Shown: positions 48,079-60,645 of the stretch, one piece after another
Layout: the number at the start of each line of letters is the position of its first letter
Position numbering within the stretch: the stretch's first letter is position 1
Source of the DNA: Cannabis sativa
Taxonomy: Eukaryota; Streptophyta; Magnoliopsida; Rosales; Cannabaceae
Reading direction: 5' to 3'
NCBI RefSeq assembly: GCF_029168945.1
Contig: NC_083601.1
Span: 17,264,160 to 17,328,159 of the forward strand
Length of the DNA stretch: 64,000 bases
Program-made: the position numbers and the translations under genes
The notes under the pieces: generated by a model
What the model was told of the DNA's origin: nothing
Databases searched by the model: none
The model's input: the letters and a program-made list of their open reading frames with translations, nothing else

Positions 48079-48555
48079 TTACTTGTTCCAAGGATAACAA
48101 ATAGTAAAGTCTTTGGTTTTATTATCTTTCATACAAGCGCCTGTGGAACTTATTTTCCAAATGTAGTGCTTGCATTTTTTGCATTTTTTGTCATCTCTTT
48201 CACAATCAAATATGTTGAAGAAATGGTCGATCTGACTTTTGGGCCATTGAAAGTTACAGAAGAAGAGTGTGGTGCATAGGAGATTGGGATGGAATACTAT
48301 CTCGTAGGAGCTATTGTAAGGGACGACATGTGTACCAAGATCATCGTCCTTGGACTTGCAATGAAGGGTCAAATCGCTTGGATCAGAATCGAGACCGTTG
48401 ATTATCTCTACATGCGTTTTTGGTTGAAAATACCATGCTCTCACATTTGTTGTTTTGCATGATAAAAACAAAAGGAATGCAACAAGCACTAGCTGAAGTA
48501 GTCCTTGTGCTTTGTGTGAGATAGAGAAAAGGTTTAAGAGAGTAGAACTACTCAT
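48079..48555 (-). CDS. S-protein homologue (SPH), plant self-incompatibility S1 family, 158 aa (unit 2)
   Basis: Tandem paralogue of 35759-36235. I see two base differences in the coding sequence: one replaces Met12 by Ile, the other is a silent change in Leu55. Loss of Met12 removes the alternative start inside the signal peptide, leaving Met1 as the only sensible start. All family motifs and cysteines are kept, so both copies look coding-competent. The upstream 300 bases are nearly identical, so similar expression is expected, but that is inference. Confidence 0.9.
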   Translation of the reverse strand: MSSSTLLNLFSISHKAQGLLQLVLVAFLLFLSCKTTNVRAWYFQPKTHVEIINGLDSDPSDLTLHCKSKDDDLGTHVVPYNSSYEIVFHPNLLCTTLFFCNFQWPKSQIDHFFNIFDCERDDKKCKKCKHYIWKISSTGACMKDNKTKDFTICYPWNK

Positions 48556-48957
48556 ATTTAATTTAGACTTATATATTTAATTTGTAGTTATGGTTATTGG
48601 AATTTGGTTTACAAGTTTTTGTGGGGAAGAAGAAACACATTTATATATAATAACAGAGGGAGAAGGTAAATCCATACACATTTCTATCTTATCCGCTTAT
48701 TATGTGAATCTAGTCAAGGATTACTCATTTCATTCAAAACTAATTGGAAAGAGCAATAAAATCAAAATCCAAAATGAAATAAATAAATAAAGAAATTTTC
48801 AGGAAATTTGGTTGAGATAAGTTTCTTAATTTATTACTAATATGACTAATATTAAATTACTTATTACCATTTATATAGATACTATATTTTTTAATTATCA
48901 ATTATCTTATATTTATTGTAATATCAATTTAGAAATTAAATTATTACCTCATATTAT

Positions 48958-49123
48958 ATTGTATTAAATTCTTTTCATATTTTAACTATTTACATTCATT
49001 TTTATATATTTTTTATTTTTAATTTAGTGTCTACAACAATATTATTATTCACATTTCAAGAGCATATTTATTACCATTCTATTGCCCCAGTTTATTCCCA
49101 AAATACGTGGCCGCTGCCATGTA
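48958..49123. other. AT-rich DNA right of the tandem duplication
   Basis: No gene. It starts directly after the third ATATTAT breakpoint word and grades into the LTR-like sequence of the next gypsy element. Confidence 0.4.
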
Positions 49124-49810
49124 TGACACGTGGACAAAGAAGACACCTCACCTGGAGATAAGTTAAAGGTCGTATGGAAAAGGCGACAAGTATGGTTCAG
49201 GGCGTTAGTTCCCGGTCAAGTGCAAAAGGGACGCCTTCTTCTCCGGGAGTTAAGATATAGTAAGGCAACTTCGAGACGAAAGGGATCTACGCGAACTGTC
49301 ACCTAACATTTAATGCAGCATGGAGAAAGCGTCTGGAAACGTCCATAAGGGAAAGTGTCAGACATCGTAAGCCTGACTTAGCGCGATAACACGATAATCA
49401 AAAGAGCTGGTGACGACTCCATTATGAAGAATCACATCAATTAAGGAAGGATGAAGGCTAATCTCACCTAACCTCTATGATACCTACTGTGTAGGTAATG
49501 CATGCCCTATCTTGTATCTTTTGGGAACTTGTGCTTATCCATAGGTGGCTCTCAAAGACAAGTTACCCCTTTTCGACTATTCCCACCAATCTCTATAAAT
49601 ACCCCTGAGAAAATGAGGAAGCGGATCGAAAAAAAAGTAGAGAGAAAAACATAAAAAGAACATTCTCTATAAGGAAATACTCTCATTAATAATAGAGAAT
49701 CGTGGACTACGACTCATTAATGCCCGAACCACGTAAAAGTTATTTGTATTAATTATCTCAAAGCTTTCAACATTATATCATTTAATTAGTTGCCGAAAAC
49801 CTCGGTCAAT
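49124..49810 (+). repeat. Probable 5' LTR of the Tat-type gypsy element
   Basis: Moderately GC-rich sequence starting TGACACGTGG, with a promoter-like CTATAAATACCCC near 49593 and an end near GGTCA. It is followed by TTTTGGTGCTTACATTGAGA, the primer-site context usual before gag of this group. No second LTR is available, so both ends are approximate. Confidence 0.5.
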
Positions 49811-49880
49811 ATTTTGGTGCTTACATTGAGAGCTGTGGGAAGCGTTGTTTGAAAAACGACAATCAAGAATCAAAGCTATA

Positions 49881-51800
49881 ATGGTGGAAACTCGAAACAA
49901 CACACCCCAACCTCATCCCCCATAGGATCATCAGGACCCAGAGGGTGAAGAGGCGGCTTCACGAGTAAATGTGGGCTCTGAGGAATGAGACGAGTTGAAC
50001 GACGAGGGATACGAAGAGAATCCCGAAGGATACGATGCTTATGACGATGATAGGTACACTGAGTTACTGGTCCTAAGGAAAAAAGCGACTGATCACGAGG
50101 CCAAACTAGCTGGCCAAAAAGAACAGAATAGAAGGATGCAAGAAATAATGGTTGCCATGAAAAAATCCATGGAAATGGCTGGAATTCATGTGCATCCCAA
50201 AGCCATGCCTGCAGAACTAGAGGAAACGGAAGAAGAGTCCTCGCTAAGCACCCAAAGCCCCAAAATTAGGGAACCAAGCCCCATACGATATCCTTCCGAG
50301 AAAAACCCCAAGAAAAATCCTACTTTGATGTCCGGGAGAAACAAAAAGGCTCAAGATCCGCGAAAGGTCCGATCTGATTTCCCAAAAGGGAAAGGTCCGG
50401 AGAGGGGCAAGCTCCCTCGAGAGAGTCTTGCCCCACAGAACCGAGAGGACTGAAAGAGTTTGTTTGTGCATCAAGAGCCCGGGGAAAGAGGGAGGAAAGG
50501 TCGAAGGCATCCCCCTTTTGATTTAAGATAAAAAATTAACGAGAAACATGGTGACTTGAGAAACCACCTCGAAGAGAAATAGCACGCGATACCAGTGTCA
50601 TGGGACGCCTTGAATGAGGGAATCTTAGCAGAATTGGTGATCCTCCGCAAAGACATTGCTAGAGTCTCCCAGAGACAAAATGGGGATGACTCAGATTTTG
50701 ATTGTGAGGACCGGGACCCTTGCACCCAAAATATCTTAGAGGCGGAACTCCCCTAAAATTTCAAAATGCTCGAAATGGCAACCTACACAGGAGACTCAAA
50801 CCCTAGTGACCATCTATCCCGATTTAACAGGGTGATGACCGTCATGAGGGTCAGTAATGACGCAAAGTGTCTATGATTTTCACTGACACTGAGTGGGTTT
50901 GCTGAAGAATGGTTCAAAAAATGGAGCCAGGATCGGTGGACTGTTGGAACAAGTTACAAGTGAGTTTCCGGCGGAAGTTTGTTACGGTAAGAAAGATTAA
51001 CCTCGATGTTAGTGCCATAACCAATATAAAAAAATTTCCCGTGGATACGCTACCGAAATACATAAAGAGATTCAAGGAGGAGGCCTCGAAAACCAAGAAG
51101 GTGGACGACGGACAACTGCTGGCCCTGCTTCAGGCCGGGATCCATACAAGAACCCCTTTTTGGAACGAATTACGGCAGGAAGGAGCCGCTAGCCTCTAGG
51201 ACTTTTAGAAGAGAGTCCAAAAATACATTAATTTGGAAGAAGCCAAGATAGTGGCTTACGGAGGGTATTACCCGACCGGAGTATCGAGATATACACTAGG
51301 AGCACAACTTCTAGGAGGTCCACGTCCTGCCACTCCTCAAACAAGCAGAATACAGTTCTCCGCTACCCCAGGGTACAACCAGAGCCTCACATTAACTCTA
51401 GCACTGTCGCATTTTGGGGCACCTGTAAGCAACCCCTCTAGGGTGAGCGTCCAACTTCTGTCCCAATCCGCACCAGCCACCAGTAAGGCAGGAGCTCAGC
51501 AAAGCTCCCGGAGCAAGAGATCTTCTAAAGGTAGCACGCGGACTGAGAACAAAAGGCAACGAAGGGGGTATACCCACAATACACACTGTACACTGAGGTC
51601 ACGAATTCTCAAGAGTGTGTGTACTTTTCCACCCGGCAAAATACGCATTATCAGAAGCCTCCACATTTGTATAGGGATAGCTCTTGGAGAGACTCCAACA
51701 AAAGATGCGACTATCACAATGACATCGATTACACCACAAACAAGTGTAAAAACCTAAAGGATGAGATTGAAAATCTAATCTGATTAGGTCATTTGTACGA
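49881..51800 (+). pseudogene. Gag of the Tat-type gypsy element
   Basis: It starts at MVETRNNTPQ (49881), hits a stop within 20 codons and reopens at 49995. Acidic and Lys-rich regions lead to a Retrotrans_gag segment with NPSDHLSRFN (about 50805) and LSGFAEEWFKKW (about 50890). YIKRFKEEA (51060) follows. The CDYHNDIDYTTNKC motif near 51705-51750 is a zinc-knuckle-like end. At least three frame changes make it non-functional. Confidence 0.75.
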
Positions 51801-52086
51801 GTGGATCAAAAATAGGCTACCACATTTATATCTGGCCCAGGCGGGAGGCGCTTTACCTCAGGGAGGAACCGGGGGTACGCTCAAGGGTCAGGTACCTCCC
51901 GGACGGGTGCCCTCTCAGTAGACGCCCGGAATGCCACCCTGGCCAAATGGGAAAGTTGCCATGATCTCTGGCGGGCCTCATATTGGAGAAACCACCAGGA
52001 ACGAGTTGAAGCGCTACGTTGGAGCTCTAAAGCATGACAAAGAGGTATGAGAGGTCACTCTAGTCCCAACTTAGAGGCTTAGGCTC

Positions 52087-52511
52087 ATGGATCAACCCAT
52101 TACTTTCGCGGAGGAAGACACGAAGCCAATACGTTTCCCTCACCATGACCCCCTAGTCATAGAGACTCCTATTGCCAACAAAGTTGTTGCTCAGGTGTTA
52201 ATGGATAATGGAAGCTCCGTGAATTTTCTTTTTAAAGATGCTTTTACGACCATCGGGCTCACTGACAGGGACCTTTCGCCCATCGGTTCACAGCTCATGA
52301 GGTTCAACGAGACAACACTCTCATCCCAATGGGAAAAGTGAGACTCCCCGTCACCCCACAAAGAACCTTCAAATATTGCACCTTTGTGGTGGTGGACTAC
52401 CCCACCGCCTACAACGCCATCCTTGGCAGGCCGACCCTAGTTGACTTTGGAGCAATTACCTCCGTTCGACACTTGTGCCTTAAATTCCCTACTCGGGAGG
52501 CAGGAGTATGA
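52087..52511 (+). pseudogene. Aspartic protease of the Tat-type gypsy element
   Basis: The first part has HHDPLVIETPI and LMDNGSSVNFLF, equivalent to the D-x-G-S catalytic motif. The second part, in another frame from 52329, has YCTFVVVDYPTAYNAILGRP, the usual closing motif. The frame break lies between them. Confidence 0.78.
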
Positions 52512-52769
52512 ACAATGAGGGGGAGCCAAGGAGAAGCAAGACAATGTTACAACGCTGCAATACATTTGTCATTTTTGGTGGTGCGAGGGGGCGAAGAGTC
52601 GGTGGCAGTAGAACAGGACGAATTGGGGCCAAGATAATTTTAGAACCTATGGAGGATGTCAAGGAAGATAATTATCTGACTAGGAAAAATTCTAGAGCCG
52701 GAGCAGCAGAGTAAGATCATAGACACGTTTAAGGCCGCTACGGATGTCTTAGCATGGTGCTAGGGGGAT

Positions 52770-53155
52770 ATGACTGGAATAAGCTCCCATATGATGACCC
52801 ATGTCTTGAACATCAACCCAGATATGCCTGTGGTACAACAAAAGAGACGCCCGCTTGACCCAGTAAAGGCTGACGCCTTGGAGAAGGAGGTGGATAAGTT
52901 ACTGTCCAACAACCTTATCCGGGACGTGTATTACCCAGCGTGGTTGGCCAATCTGGTCTTGGTACCTAAACCAAATGGGACATGGCGGGTCTGCATAGAC
53001 TTCACCGATCTTAATAAGGCTTTCCCAAAGGACTGCTTCCCATTGCCCGAATTGACCAAATGGTGGACGCCACCTCAGATTTCAAGTTGCTATCCTTATG
53101 CCTATTCGGGGTACAATAAAATTAAAATGCATGTCGTAGATCAAGAATGTACTAA
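52770..53155 (+). pseudogene. Reverse transcriptase N-terminal part of the Tat-type gypsy element
   Basis: HVLNINPDMPVVQQKRR, LLSNNLIRDVYYPAWLANL, VLVPKPNGTWRVCIDFTDLN and a degraded AYSGYNKIKMH are fingers and palm motifs of gypsy reverse transcriptase. The sequence leaves the family after DQECTKT. The catalytic YxDD and thumb are absent. Confidence 0.85.
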
Positions 53156-53698
53156 AACAGAATTTAACATAAAAGAAATAAAAAAGGAAGGAAGAAAGAA
53201 AGAAACTGTTGGTGGAATGAATCCAGGCCGCCACTCTGCTTCTTCTGCCGTTCTTGACTGCTTTTAGGTCTAAAATTTGCTTCCCATATTCTCTTTCTTG
53301 CAGTGTCCTTTTTATTTTTCATCCCAGATTTTAAAAAACGAAATTTGTCTCCAGCTGCACGAAACCTCGCTGCAGCCATGGATTACCTCGCCGCGGCGAG
53401 TGTCACTTTGGCCGCGGTGATGGAGTAGCTTGCCGCGGCTAGTGGGCCAACCTCGAAAACTCCTTTCTACCAGATCTTGGCTGCGGCCGTTAATAAATCT
53501 GCCGTGGCCAGAAGTGAACCAAATCCTAATTTTTCAATTTTTCTTGGCTCAACTTATCTTTTATCGTACTTTTGAAACCCTGAACGTCCACAGCTATGGG
53601 AAACCTGAAAAACATAGAAAACAAGCATAATTCTGTCCTAAAACATCGAAAAACGACTCTATTTGTAGCCCAAAACATAGGCTAAAAATAGCCTAACA
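53155..53698 (-). repeat. Partial LTR related to the gag-protease gypsy element
   Basis: The segment resembles the last 540 bases of the LTR at 26898-28147. Shared landmarks are ACTGTTGGTGGA, the GCCGCGGC cluster, ACATAGAAAACAAGC and the terminal AACATAGGCTAAAAATAGCC followed by TAACA at 53698. It is clearly diverged from the unit 1 copy. It interrupts the Tat-type element between reverse transcriptase and RNase H, and its left end is missing. Confidence 0.75.
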
Positions 53699-53877
53699 TA
53701 CGCCAGCCCAGAAAATGCCAACATGGAAAGTATATGTTGATGGGGCATTCAATGAAAGTGGGTCTGGTGCTAGCATAGCAACGATCTCATCGAATGGGTT
53801 ACGACTCCAGGACGCTCTACGGTTCACATTTCTAGCTTCTAACAATGAAGCCGAATATGAAGCCTTAATCACATGAA
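53699..53877 (+). pseudogene. RNase H fragment of the Tat-type gypsy element
   Basis: The frame encodes TWKVYVDGAFNESGSGAS and ASNNEAEYEALI. The first contains a catalytic Asp (VDG), the second the conserved E of E-A-E-Y. It ends abruptly at a stop at 53877, where the next repeat begins. Confidence 0.8.
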
Positions 53878-53879
53878 AT

Positions 53880-53919
53880 TTTGGTTCTTGTTAAATAAGG
53901 AATTTTCAGATAAAAAACT

Positions 53920-53968
<49 letters not shown>

Positions 53969-54474
53969 AGCTCAAGGGCTGGTGCTATAGCGAAGACTAG
54001 GGCGAGGCTAGGGAAGCTAAAATCGGAGCTCAAGAAACCTAAGAAGCGAGGTCCAACCTTTACTACTGATGTTTGAAAGATGAAGATGATGGACTCAGTC
54101 ATTGGTGTCAAACCAATCGACTTCTCGGAGGAAGAAGGTGATGGGGAACCAGTGCAGTCTGTGCGAGCGAGATATTAATCTATTACAAGCTCCGTTATCA
54201 CCTAATTCATCACTACAAGCAATTAAGAGGCAGGAAGAGATCATCAAAGATTTTGATTATTTTCTTCAAGCGAATCAAAAATGTTCTGCAAGTGTGCATC
54301 AAGGTACTCCTATCACACCCCCTATTTTACGCTCTGGTAATGTGGTGAGGAACTAAGACACGTCTTTCAAGAATTCTGGTAACTCTAGTAAGGTCAAGAT
54401 TACTTTAGATGATATTGAGGATGAAGTTCATTTCTGGAGCTCCTCTATTGTATGTTATGTTCTTGGTGCTAACC
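53880..54474 (+). pseudogene. LINE ORF1 relic with a CT-rich leader
   Basis: A (CT)n run at about 53924-53964 is followed by LGKLKSELKKPKKRGP and, in other frames, DSVIGVKPIDFSEEE. At 54390-54474 DDIEDEVHFW and IVCYVLGAN follow. The last motifs occur at the start of the DUF4283-type ORF1 of plant L1-like LINEs. The frame shifts repeatedly and the rest of the LINE is absent. Confidence 0.6.
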
Positions 54475-55159
54475 TGTAACGTCCTAATCTATAGGGACGC
54501 TACGTGTGTGATTTTATAAACTAGTTTAATACTAATAGAATAATTAATTATTAAAAATTGTGGTAATATTAAAAACTTGATGAAAATAAAACACTAAAAC
54601 AGACATTATAACGACATAAAAAGCGTGTTCTGGGGATCCCTGTTATAAAAAGTTTTGCTAAAGAAATATATACGACAACTATTTAAATACAAAATCAAAA
54701 TACACAATAGATACAGCCAGCCCAAAAACAACTCCTGGCAACTCGGCACGCAAGCCAGTGAGGTCAATATGTACATTGCTGGAGAAGATTGTCACCTCAT
54801 GGCTGATCTAGCTTTTCTTTGCCTTTACTTGCACCACATAGCGCTCGTGAGTCAAAAAGACTCAACAAGAAAAGTAATAATAACAATCATATAGTTTATT
54901 ATTCGAATATTTTCATTTATACACAATAAGAATCAAACCATCACCCATTGTTCATAAGATGAAATTCATATCACTATTAGCATCTGCCACGAATAAGCAT
55001 CAGTTTACATATATTTAGTAATACAAAACCATTATACCAATAATAGAATTCATATTCATTTAATCATATAAATAATATATATATTACCTCATAAAGTAAC
55101 CATCTTCATAACATCATGTTGCCTAATCAAGCAAGTCGATGCTTTAATCTGATAATCCT

Positions 55160-55633
55160 GTATTGCATTGCCTAATCAGGTAAGCCCGTGCCATAGCCTG
55201 GCACCCATATATCGCATAACTGCATCACCTAATCAAGTGAGCCTGTGCCAAAAACCTGCACTAATATATCATAAAATTGCATCACCTAATCAGGTGAACC
55301 CATGCCATAATCTGGCACCAATATCGCATCATCTAATCAAACGAGCCCGTACCTACGCTCGGCACTTATCATACATCACTGACGCCCGTACCTACACCCA
55401 ATACGTCACCAAGAAAATCGCATCACCTAATCAGGTGAGCTCATACCTACACTCGGTACTCATCATATATCACCGACGCCAGTACTTACGCCTAGTACAT
55501 CGCCAAGAAAATCGCATCACCTAATCAGGTGAGCTCGTACCTACGCTCGGTACTCATCATATATCACTGACGCCCGTACTTACGCCCAGTACGTCGCTAG
55601 GAATTGCATCACCTAATCAGGTCAGCTCGTACC
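55160..55633. repeat. Minisatellite with about 94-bp units, copy 1
   Basis: Units start GCATCACCTAATCAGGTGAG at 55420, 55514 and 55604 (the last variant at one base), with shorter degenerate units to the left (55161, 55223, 55280). Every unit opens with CACCT-AATC-AGGTG, a 5-bp stem with a 4-base loop. GCTCGGTAC and GACGCCCGTAC are further unit landmarks. The array resumes at 59394 after the solo LTR and ends near 59485. Confidence 0.82.
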
Positions 55634-58600
55634 TGTTGGAATTATTTTACCAGGATCTAGATTTACTACCATGTATGTTATTTAACATCCTAATATGAAT
55701 TTCTAAAATAATGTAATTTAAACACGTAAAAGTTATGAGAAACCTTACATTGGGTGCAGCGGAATTAAATGACTCCTTTCGCTAAGATCTCTAACCCTTG
55801 TATCATTCCTGTAGCAGAGTATCACCAAGATCTGAGCCCGATTCTCCTTCTTATTGATTGGATTCTTCAGAGTCTTACATACTATGATTGAGGACCAACT
55901 TGATGTGTGTGGGCACTTACTCTATCACTCAAGGTATGAAAATATGAAGAGAAGAAGAGGAGAATGTGGTTTCGGCTAGGGTTAGGAAGGAGACCCAAAT
56001 TTTATTTGAAGGAATGAGATGCATCATCTTTTCCCTTAAGCCATCACTACCTATTTATAGGAAACCATCTAGGGTTAGGTTAGATTTATTTGGCATTAAA
56101 ATAATGAAAAAAATAAATGGTAAATATGCTATATAGTGGCCGGCCATGTATGGATATTGGGCCCCACTTTGCAATTTTGCCATTTTCTCATTTTTCCATC
56201 TCATTTTCTCAAAAATGCAAATTTTCCAGTTTAACTATTTAAATGCAAATTCTAATTATTTAATAACTAAAAATTAATTATTAAATAATATTGTCATTTA
56301 ATATATTTATTAATTAGACTTATCAAAGTCTCTTAATTAACAAATAAACCTTAGAAACTCTTTCTTCACAAGCCCTTGCTTAGTGAAAAAATTCATAAAC
56401 TAGACATAGTCTAATTTTAGAATTATAATTGATTAACTAGAATCAATTAACTGAGTCTTACAAGCAGTTTGTCTCAACTAGTATGGGGCCATGGACCCAT
56501 ATAACCGAGCTTCCAATAAGCAAATCTAGAATTTACCAAGTAAATTCACTAACTTATTAATTCTTTATTGCATCCACTCATAGAACTTGGAATTGCACTC
56601 TCAGTTACATAGAACGCTCTATATGTTCCACGATATAGATATGTTGGGTTTTATGCCCTAAATAAAACTCATTTCAATATAATCAGATTTACTTATTAAT
56701 ATAGATCAGAAATAACATTTAATGTTGCATGATTCACATGATTTATTTCATGATTATATGTACATAATGTATAAATTCATCTGAAACCCTTTTCACATAC
56801 TTGATCCTGTTTATTGTGCTGTCAACACATTGGAAAGTAAACATGACTATGTGAATAAAGTTTCCTAGATTTATCAGACATAGGGTTTTACTGATATGAT
56901 AATCTACATCAGAGTTTACTTGCATTTGGAGAAGTGCTATGTTCTTTCCAGAGCATTGGTTAAAGTAAAGCTCAGGTTGGATGCATGGAGTATGCATCGG
57001 AAGGGACCGATATTGAACTTTGACTTGGATTTATTAAACTTACCGTAATATCTATTCAAGTCAATATCGCCTAGTTGATCCTAGATCAAATGATCTTAAT
57101 CCTGATATGATTATGCTCAATCTCGAGAGGCTATTCGTGTTCTTTGATTTGTTAGTTAAGCCTACTTTTAGGTCAGGGTGATACGTACATTTTGGGAACA
57201 CGGTAGTGCAATTGAGTGGGAGCGCTAGGATAAACATGGAATCTATAGCTTCTATCTGGCGAATAGTAAGCAAAGGATGATCTCCTACGAGCTTGACCAA
57301 ACGAACATAAATGGTGGAGTACTCATTTCACATAAGCTGAAATATCATTTATACGGGGTCAAGTGTTTTAAGGAATAAATACATTGTAGGGTGTAACGGT
57401 AATTTAATCCCTTTACAGTGTAGATCATTCATATAGAGGATCAGTGATCAAATTAGGATTATAACAATGGATAACTAATGATGTGTCTATATGGTGGAAC
57501 ATATAGAGCATTCTATATACTGAGAGTGCAATTCTAAGTTCTATGCGTGGATTCAACGAAGAATTAATAAGTTAGAGAATTTTAGTAATAAATTCTTGAT
57601 CTACTTATTGGAAGCTCGGTTATATAGACCCATGGTCCCCGCACTAGTTGAGATAATATTGCTTGTAAGACTCATGTAATTGGTTTTGATTAATCAATTA
57701 TAATTCTCAAATAAGACTATGTCTATTTGTGAATTTTTCACTAAGTAATGGCGAAATTGTAAAGAAAGAGTTTATAGGGGCATATTTGTTAATTATGATA
57801 CTTTGTATGGTTCAATTAATAAATATGATAAATGACAATATTATTTAATAATTATTTATAGTTATTAAATAGTTAGAATTGGCATTTAAATGGTTGAATT
57901 TGAAAATTGGCGTTTTTGAGAAAATGAGATGCAGAAAAGGTAAAACTGCAAAATTGCAAAAAGTGAGGCCCAAATCCACTAGTATAGGGCCGGCCACTTT
58001 TGTAGGAAATTTAAACTGATATTTTCATTATTTTAATGCCAAATAATTCAAACCTAACCCTAGTGGAATGCTATAAATAGATAGTGAAAGCTTCAGGAAA
58101 TTTACACTTAAATTTTTTATTTTTCCTTCAGAGAAAAACCTGAGCCTTCTCTCTCCCTATCTTTGGCCGAACCCACTCTCTCTCTCTTCTTCCTTAAATT
58201 TCGAAATTCTTAGTGTATGAGTAGTGCCCACACACAGCAAGTGATACCTCAATCATAGTGAGGAAGATCGTGAAGAAAGACTTTCAGCAAGAAGGAGTTT
58301 CGGCACTAAAGATTCAGAGAAAGAGATCCAGGTTCAGATATTGATAATGCTCTGCTACAGAAAGGAATCAAGGGCTAGATATCTGAACGGAAGGATTCAT
58401 ACTATTCCGCTGCACCCAATTTTAGGTTTACTAAACTTTATATGTGTTTATTTCATCGTTTTAGAAAGTTCATATTTAGGGTGTTAATCAACATACTTGT
58501 GAGTAGATCTAAGATCCTGGTAAAATAATTTCCAACAAGATACACTATTAATTATCCATTGTTATAATCCCAATAATCAATGATCCTCTATAGATGATCT

Positions 58601-59393
58601 ACATTGCATAGGGATAAAATTATCGTTACACACTTTTAATGTATTTTATCCTTAAAACACTTGGCCACCTATAAATGATATTATAGTGAAGTAATATAGT
58701 CACTAAAATGAGTGCTCTATCATTTATCTCTATTTACCAAGCTCGAAGAAAATCATCGTTTCACTTCTAAATACCTATAGAAGCTATAGATTCCATATCT
58801 ATGATTAGCGCTCCCACTCAATTGCACTATCATGTTCCCAAAATGTACGTATCACCCTGACCAAAAAGTAGGCTTAACTAACAAATCAAAGAATACAAAT
58901 AACACTCTTGAGATCGAACCTAACCATGTTAGGATTAAGATCATTTGATCTAGGATCAACTAGGTGATATTAAATTGAATAGATATTACAGTAAATATAT
59001 CATATCTAATCCAAGTTCAATATCGGTCCCTTCCAATGTATACTCCATACATCCGATCCTTGTAAACTTTGCCAATGCCCTGGAAAGGACATAACACTTA
59101 TCCAAGGTGTAAGCGTACCTATCGTTGATTATCATGCCAATCTAAATCCAGTGAACTGACAAATTAGGGAATTAAACTTTCGAACATATAATCATGATTA
59201 TATTCCAATGTGCTGACAACACTATAATCATGAACAAATACATATGTTCTAGACTTAATAGAATTTATACATTAAATATAAACATGAAATAAATCATGTG
59301 AACCATGCAACATAAAATGTGATTTCTGATCTTTATTAATTAGTAAATCTGATTATATTGAAATGGGTTTTATTTAGGGCACAAAACCCAACA
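55634..59393 (-). mobile_element. Solo LTR, minus orientation, interrupted by a second solo LTR
   Basis: It starts TGTTGGAATTATTTTACCAG and ends GGCACAAAACCCAACA; without the nested insert it is 1859 bp. It splits a minisatellite unit, leaving GTACC on the left and ATACC on the right, i.e. a 5-bp duplication with one later change. A TATA-like CCTATAAATAG lies on the minus strand near 56046-56056. No internal coding region is present. An equivalent uninterrupted copy is at 61362-63219. Confidence 0.82.
56642..58537 (+). mobile_element. Solo LTR nested in the previous one, opposite orientation, 1896 bp
   Basis: It starts TGTTGGGTTTTATGCCCTAA and ends GGTAAAATAATTTCCAACA, the reverse complement of the host LTR ends, so it is the same family in plus orientation. 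The duplication AGATA flanks it (56637-56641 and 58538-58542), and the copy at 61362 has a single AGATA there. A TATA-like CTATAAATAG is at 58071. It was the last insertion in this stack. Confidence 0.88.
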
Positions 59394-59485
59394 ATACCTA
59401 CACTCAGTACTCATCATATATCACTGACGCCCGTACTTACGCCAGTACATCCTTAGGAAAATTGCATCACCTAATCAGGTGAGCC

Positions 59486-60505
59486 CATATATCACATGCA
59501 TAATAACATCACATTTTGAATATTCAACCAATCAGTATTTTCATTATATAACAATATTAAGTATATCTCAATATTAATCAATTCATAACAATACTAATTA
59601 TATTACATACAACGTACTATGCAGTACAATATACTTTTCTTACCTTTAATCCAGGTTCATACATTTCGGCATTCCAAGTGGATAACTATCCCCGATAATC
59701 TCAGCCCTATGTCACAACAATGGTAAACCAATAAGTGCTTACCCCAAAACACTGCTTAATATTCATATAAGACAATCTAGGGTTTTCTACCAAATCCCGC
59801 GGTATAAATACTCTAAAATAAAACTTATATTCTAGCTCTAAAACATACATAATATTGTAGATCTCATTGCAAGCTTCAAAATGGTATGTAGAACGTCCAA
59901 AACGGATACCCGAGTCAAAAGTTATGACAAAAATACGATTTCTGATCTCCTAGAAATTTCTAAAAACTATAAAACTCGAAAATCCCAATTTTAGCACTCA
60001 CGAAAACACTACCAAAACTTATCCAAATCACTCCAAATTTCACAGGACGCATATATACCATAAATATTACCATCCTTACATAACAGAAATTAAAATCGAG
60101 CCCTTAAATGAAAAACGCCATTAACGTTCAGACTAAGCTTTAAAAAGTTTAAAACTCGATTTCTAACTAAAAATCACCTCAAATTCAACAAGTAAACATC
60201 GATACTAGACCCATAGGTACCAAAGAACAATTCTACAAAGTCAGAATCTCCATAACTATTCTAATTTACAAAACTCCTATATAAAACCAATTGTTTTTAG
60301 CTTAAAACATAATTAAACCATACCTTAAGCTTTCCCTCTTCAAGGATTTGCTATCCTGCTACTACCGGAGCTTAGATCGCTAGGTTTCGGGTTGAAAATC
60401 AAAGAAAATGGATATAGAGGGAGAAGATTTTATCGAAGGGAGAGGAACGAAGTTTCGTTCGTTCTTTACTCTATTATATATGTTGAACTTATATATGTAA
60501 TATAT
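59486..60505. other. Non-coding right part of the minisatellite repeat
   Basis: No gene. It is mostly A-rich with TATA-like GGTATAAATACTC at 59802. The matching part of copy 2 is about 63310-64000. Confidence 0.5.
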
Positions 60506-60645
60506 CACTACTACAAACAAAGGCCTTTAATCCCAGTTTTTAAGGCCTTTTATCCCGATTTTTGCTAAAATAAAAATCGGAATATATGACAGTGGGATAA
60601 AAAGTCTTTTAAAAAAGCGGAATAAAAGAATACCTTTTATTCTGG
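60506..60645 (+). mobile_element. CACTA-type transposon end fragment
   Basis: It starts CACTACTACAAACAAAGG, matching the CACTA superfamily terminal signature. Short subterminal repeats around GGCCTTTTATCCC and ATCGGAATA follow. The fragment stops at 60645 where the dapF-leader fragment begins. No transposase or second end is present. Confidence 0.65.

Larger units (their letters stand above)
49124..53880 (+). mobile_element. Decayed Ty3/gypsy element of Tat type, plus strand
   Basis: Domain order on the plus strand is gag, protease, reverse transcriptase, then an RNase H of the type with VYVDGA. Much of reverse transcriptase is lost and an unrelated LTR piece sits at that point. Stops and frameshifts are frequent. 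The RNase H with N-terminal W-K-V-Y-V-D-G-A is characteristic of Tat-lineage elements, which carry an additional archaeal-type RNase H. No 3' LTR or integrase is found before the LINE relic at 53880. Confidence 0.8.
54475..60505. repeat. Large minisatellite-bearing repeat, copy 1
   Basis: It begins TGTAACGTCC at the LINE break, as many gypsy LTRs do. It holds a minisatellite (55160-55633, resuming at 59394) and a non-coding right part (59490-60500) with TGGTATGTAGAACGTCC and ACTCGAAAATCCC landmarks. Two solo LTRs are inserted. No coding domain is found, so it may be a long LTR or a LARD-type element. Copy 2 starts at 61005 and runs off the window. Confidence 0.55.

Noticed and set aside
55168..55524. 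Open frame with repeated PNQV and SPCH words, also at 61022-61252
   Set aside because: It is the minisatellite read in one frame. Units are not multiples of three throughout and no start context or domain exists.
55160..55633. CRISPR-like array of repeats with spacers
   Set aside because: Units are about 94 bp with no separate unique spacers, in plant nuclear DNA and with no cas genes.
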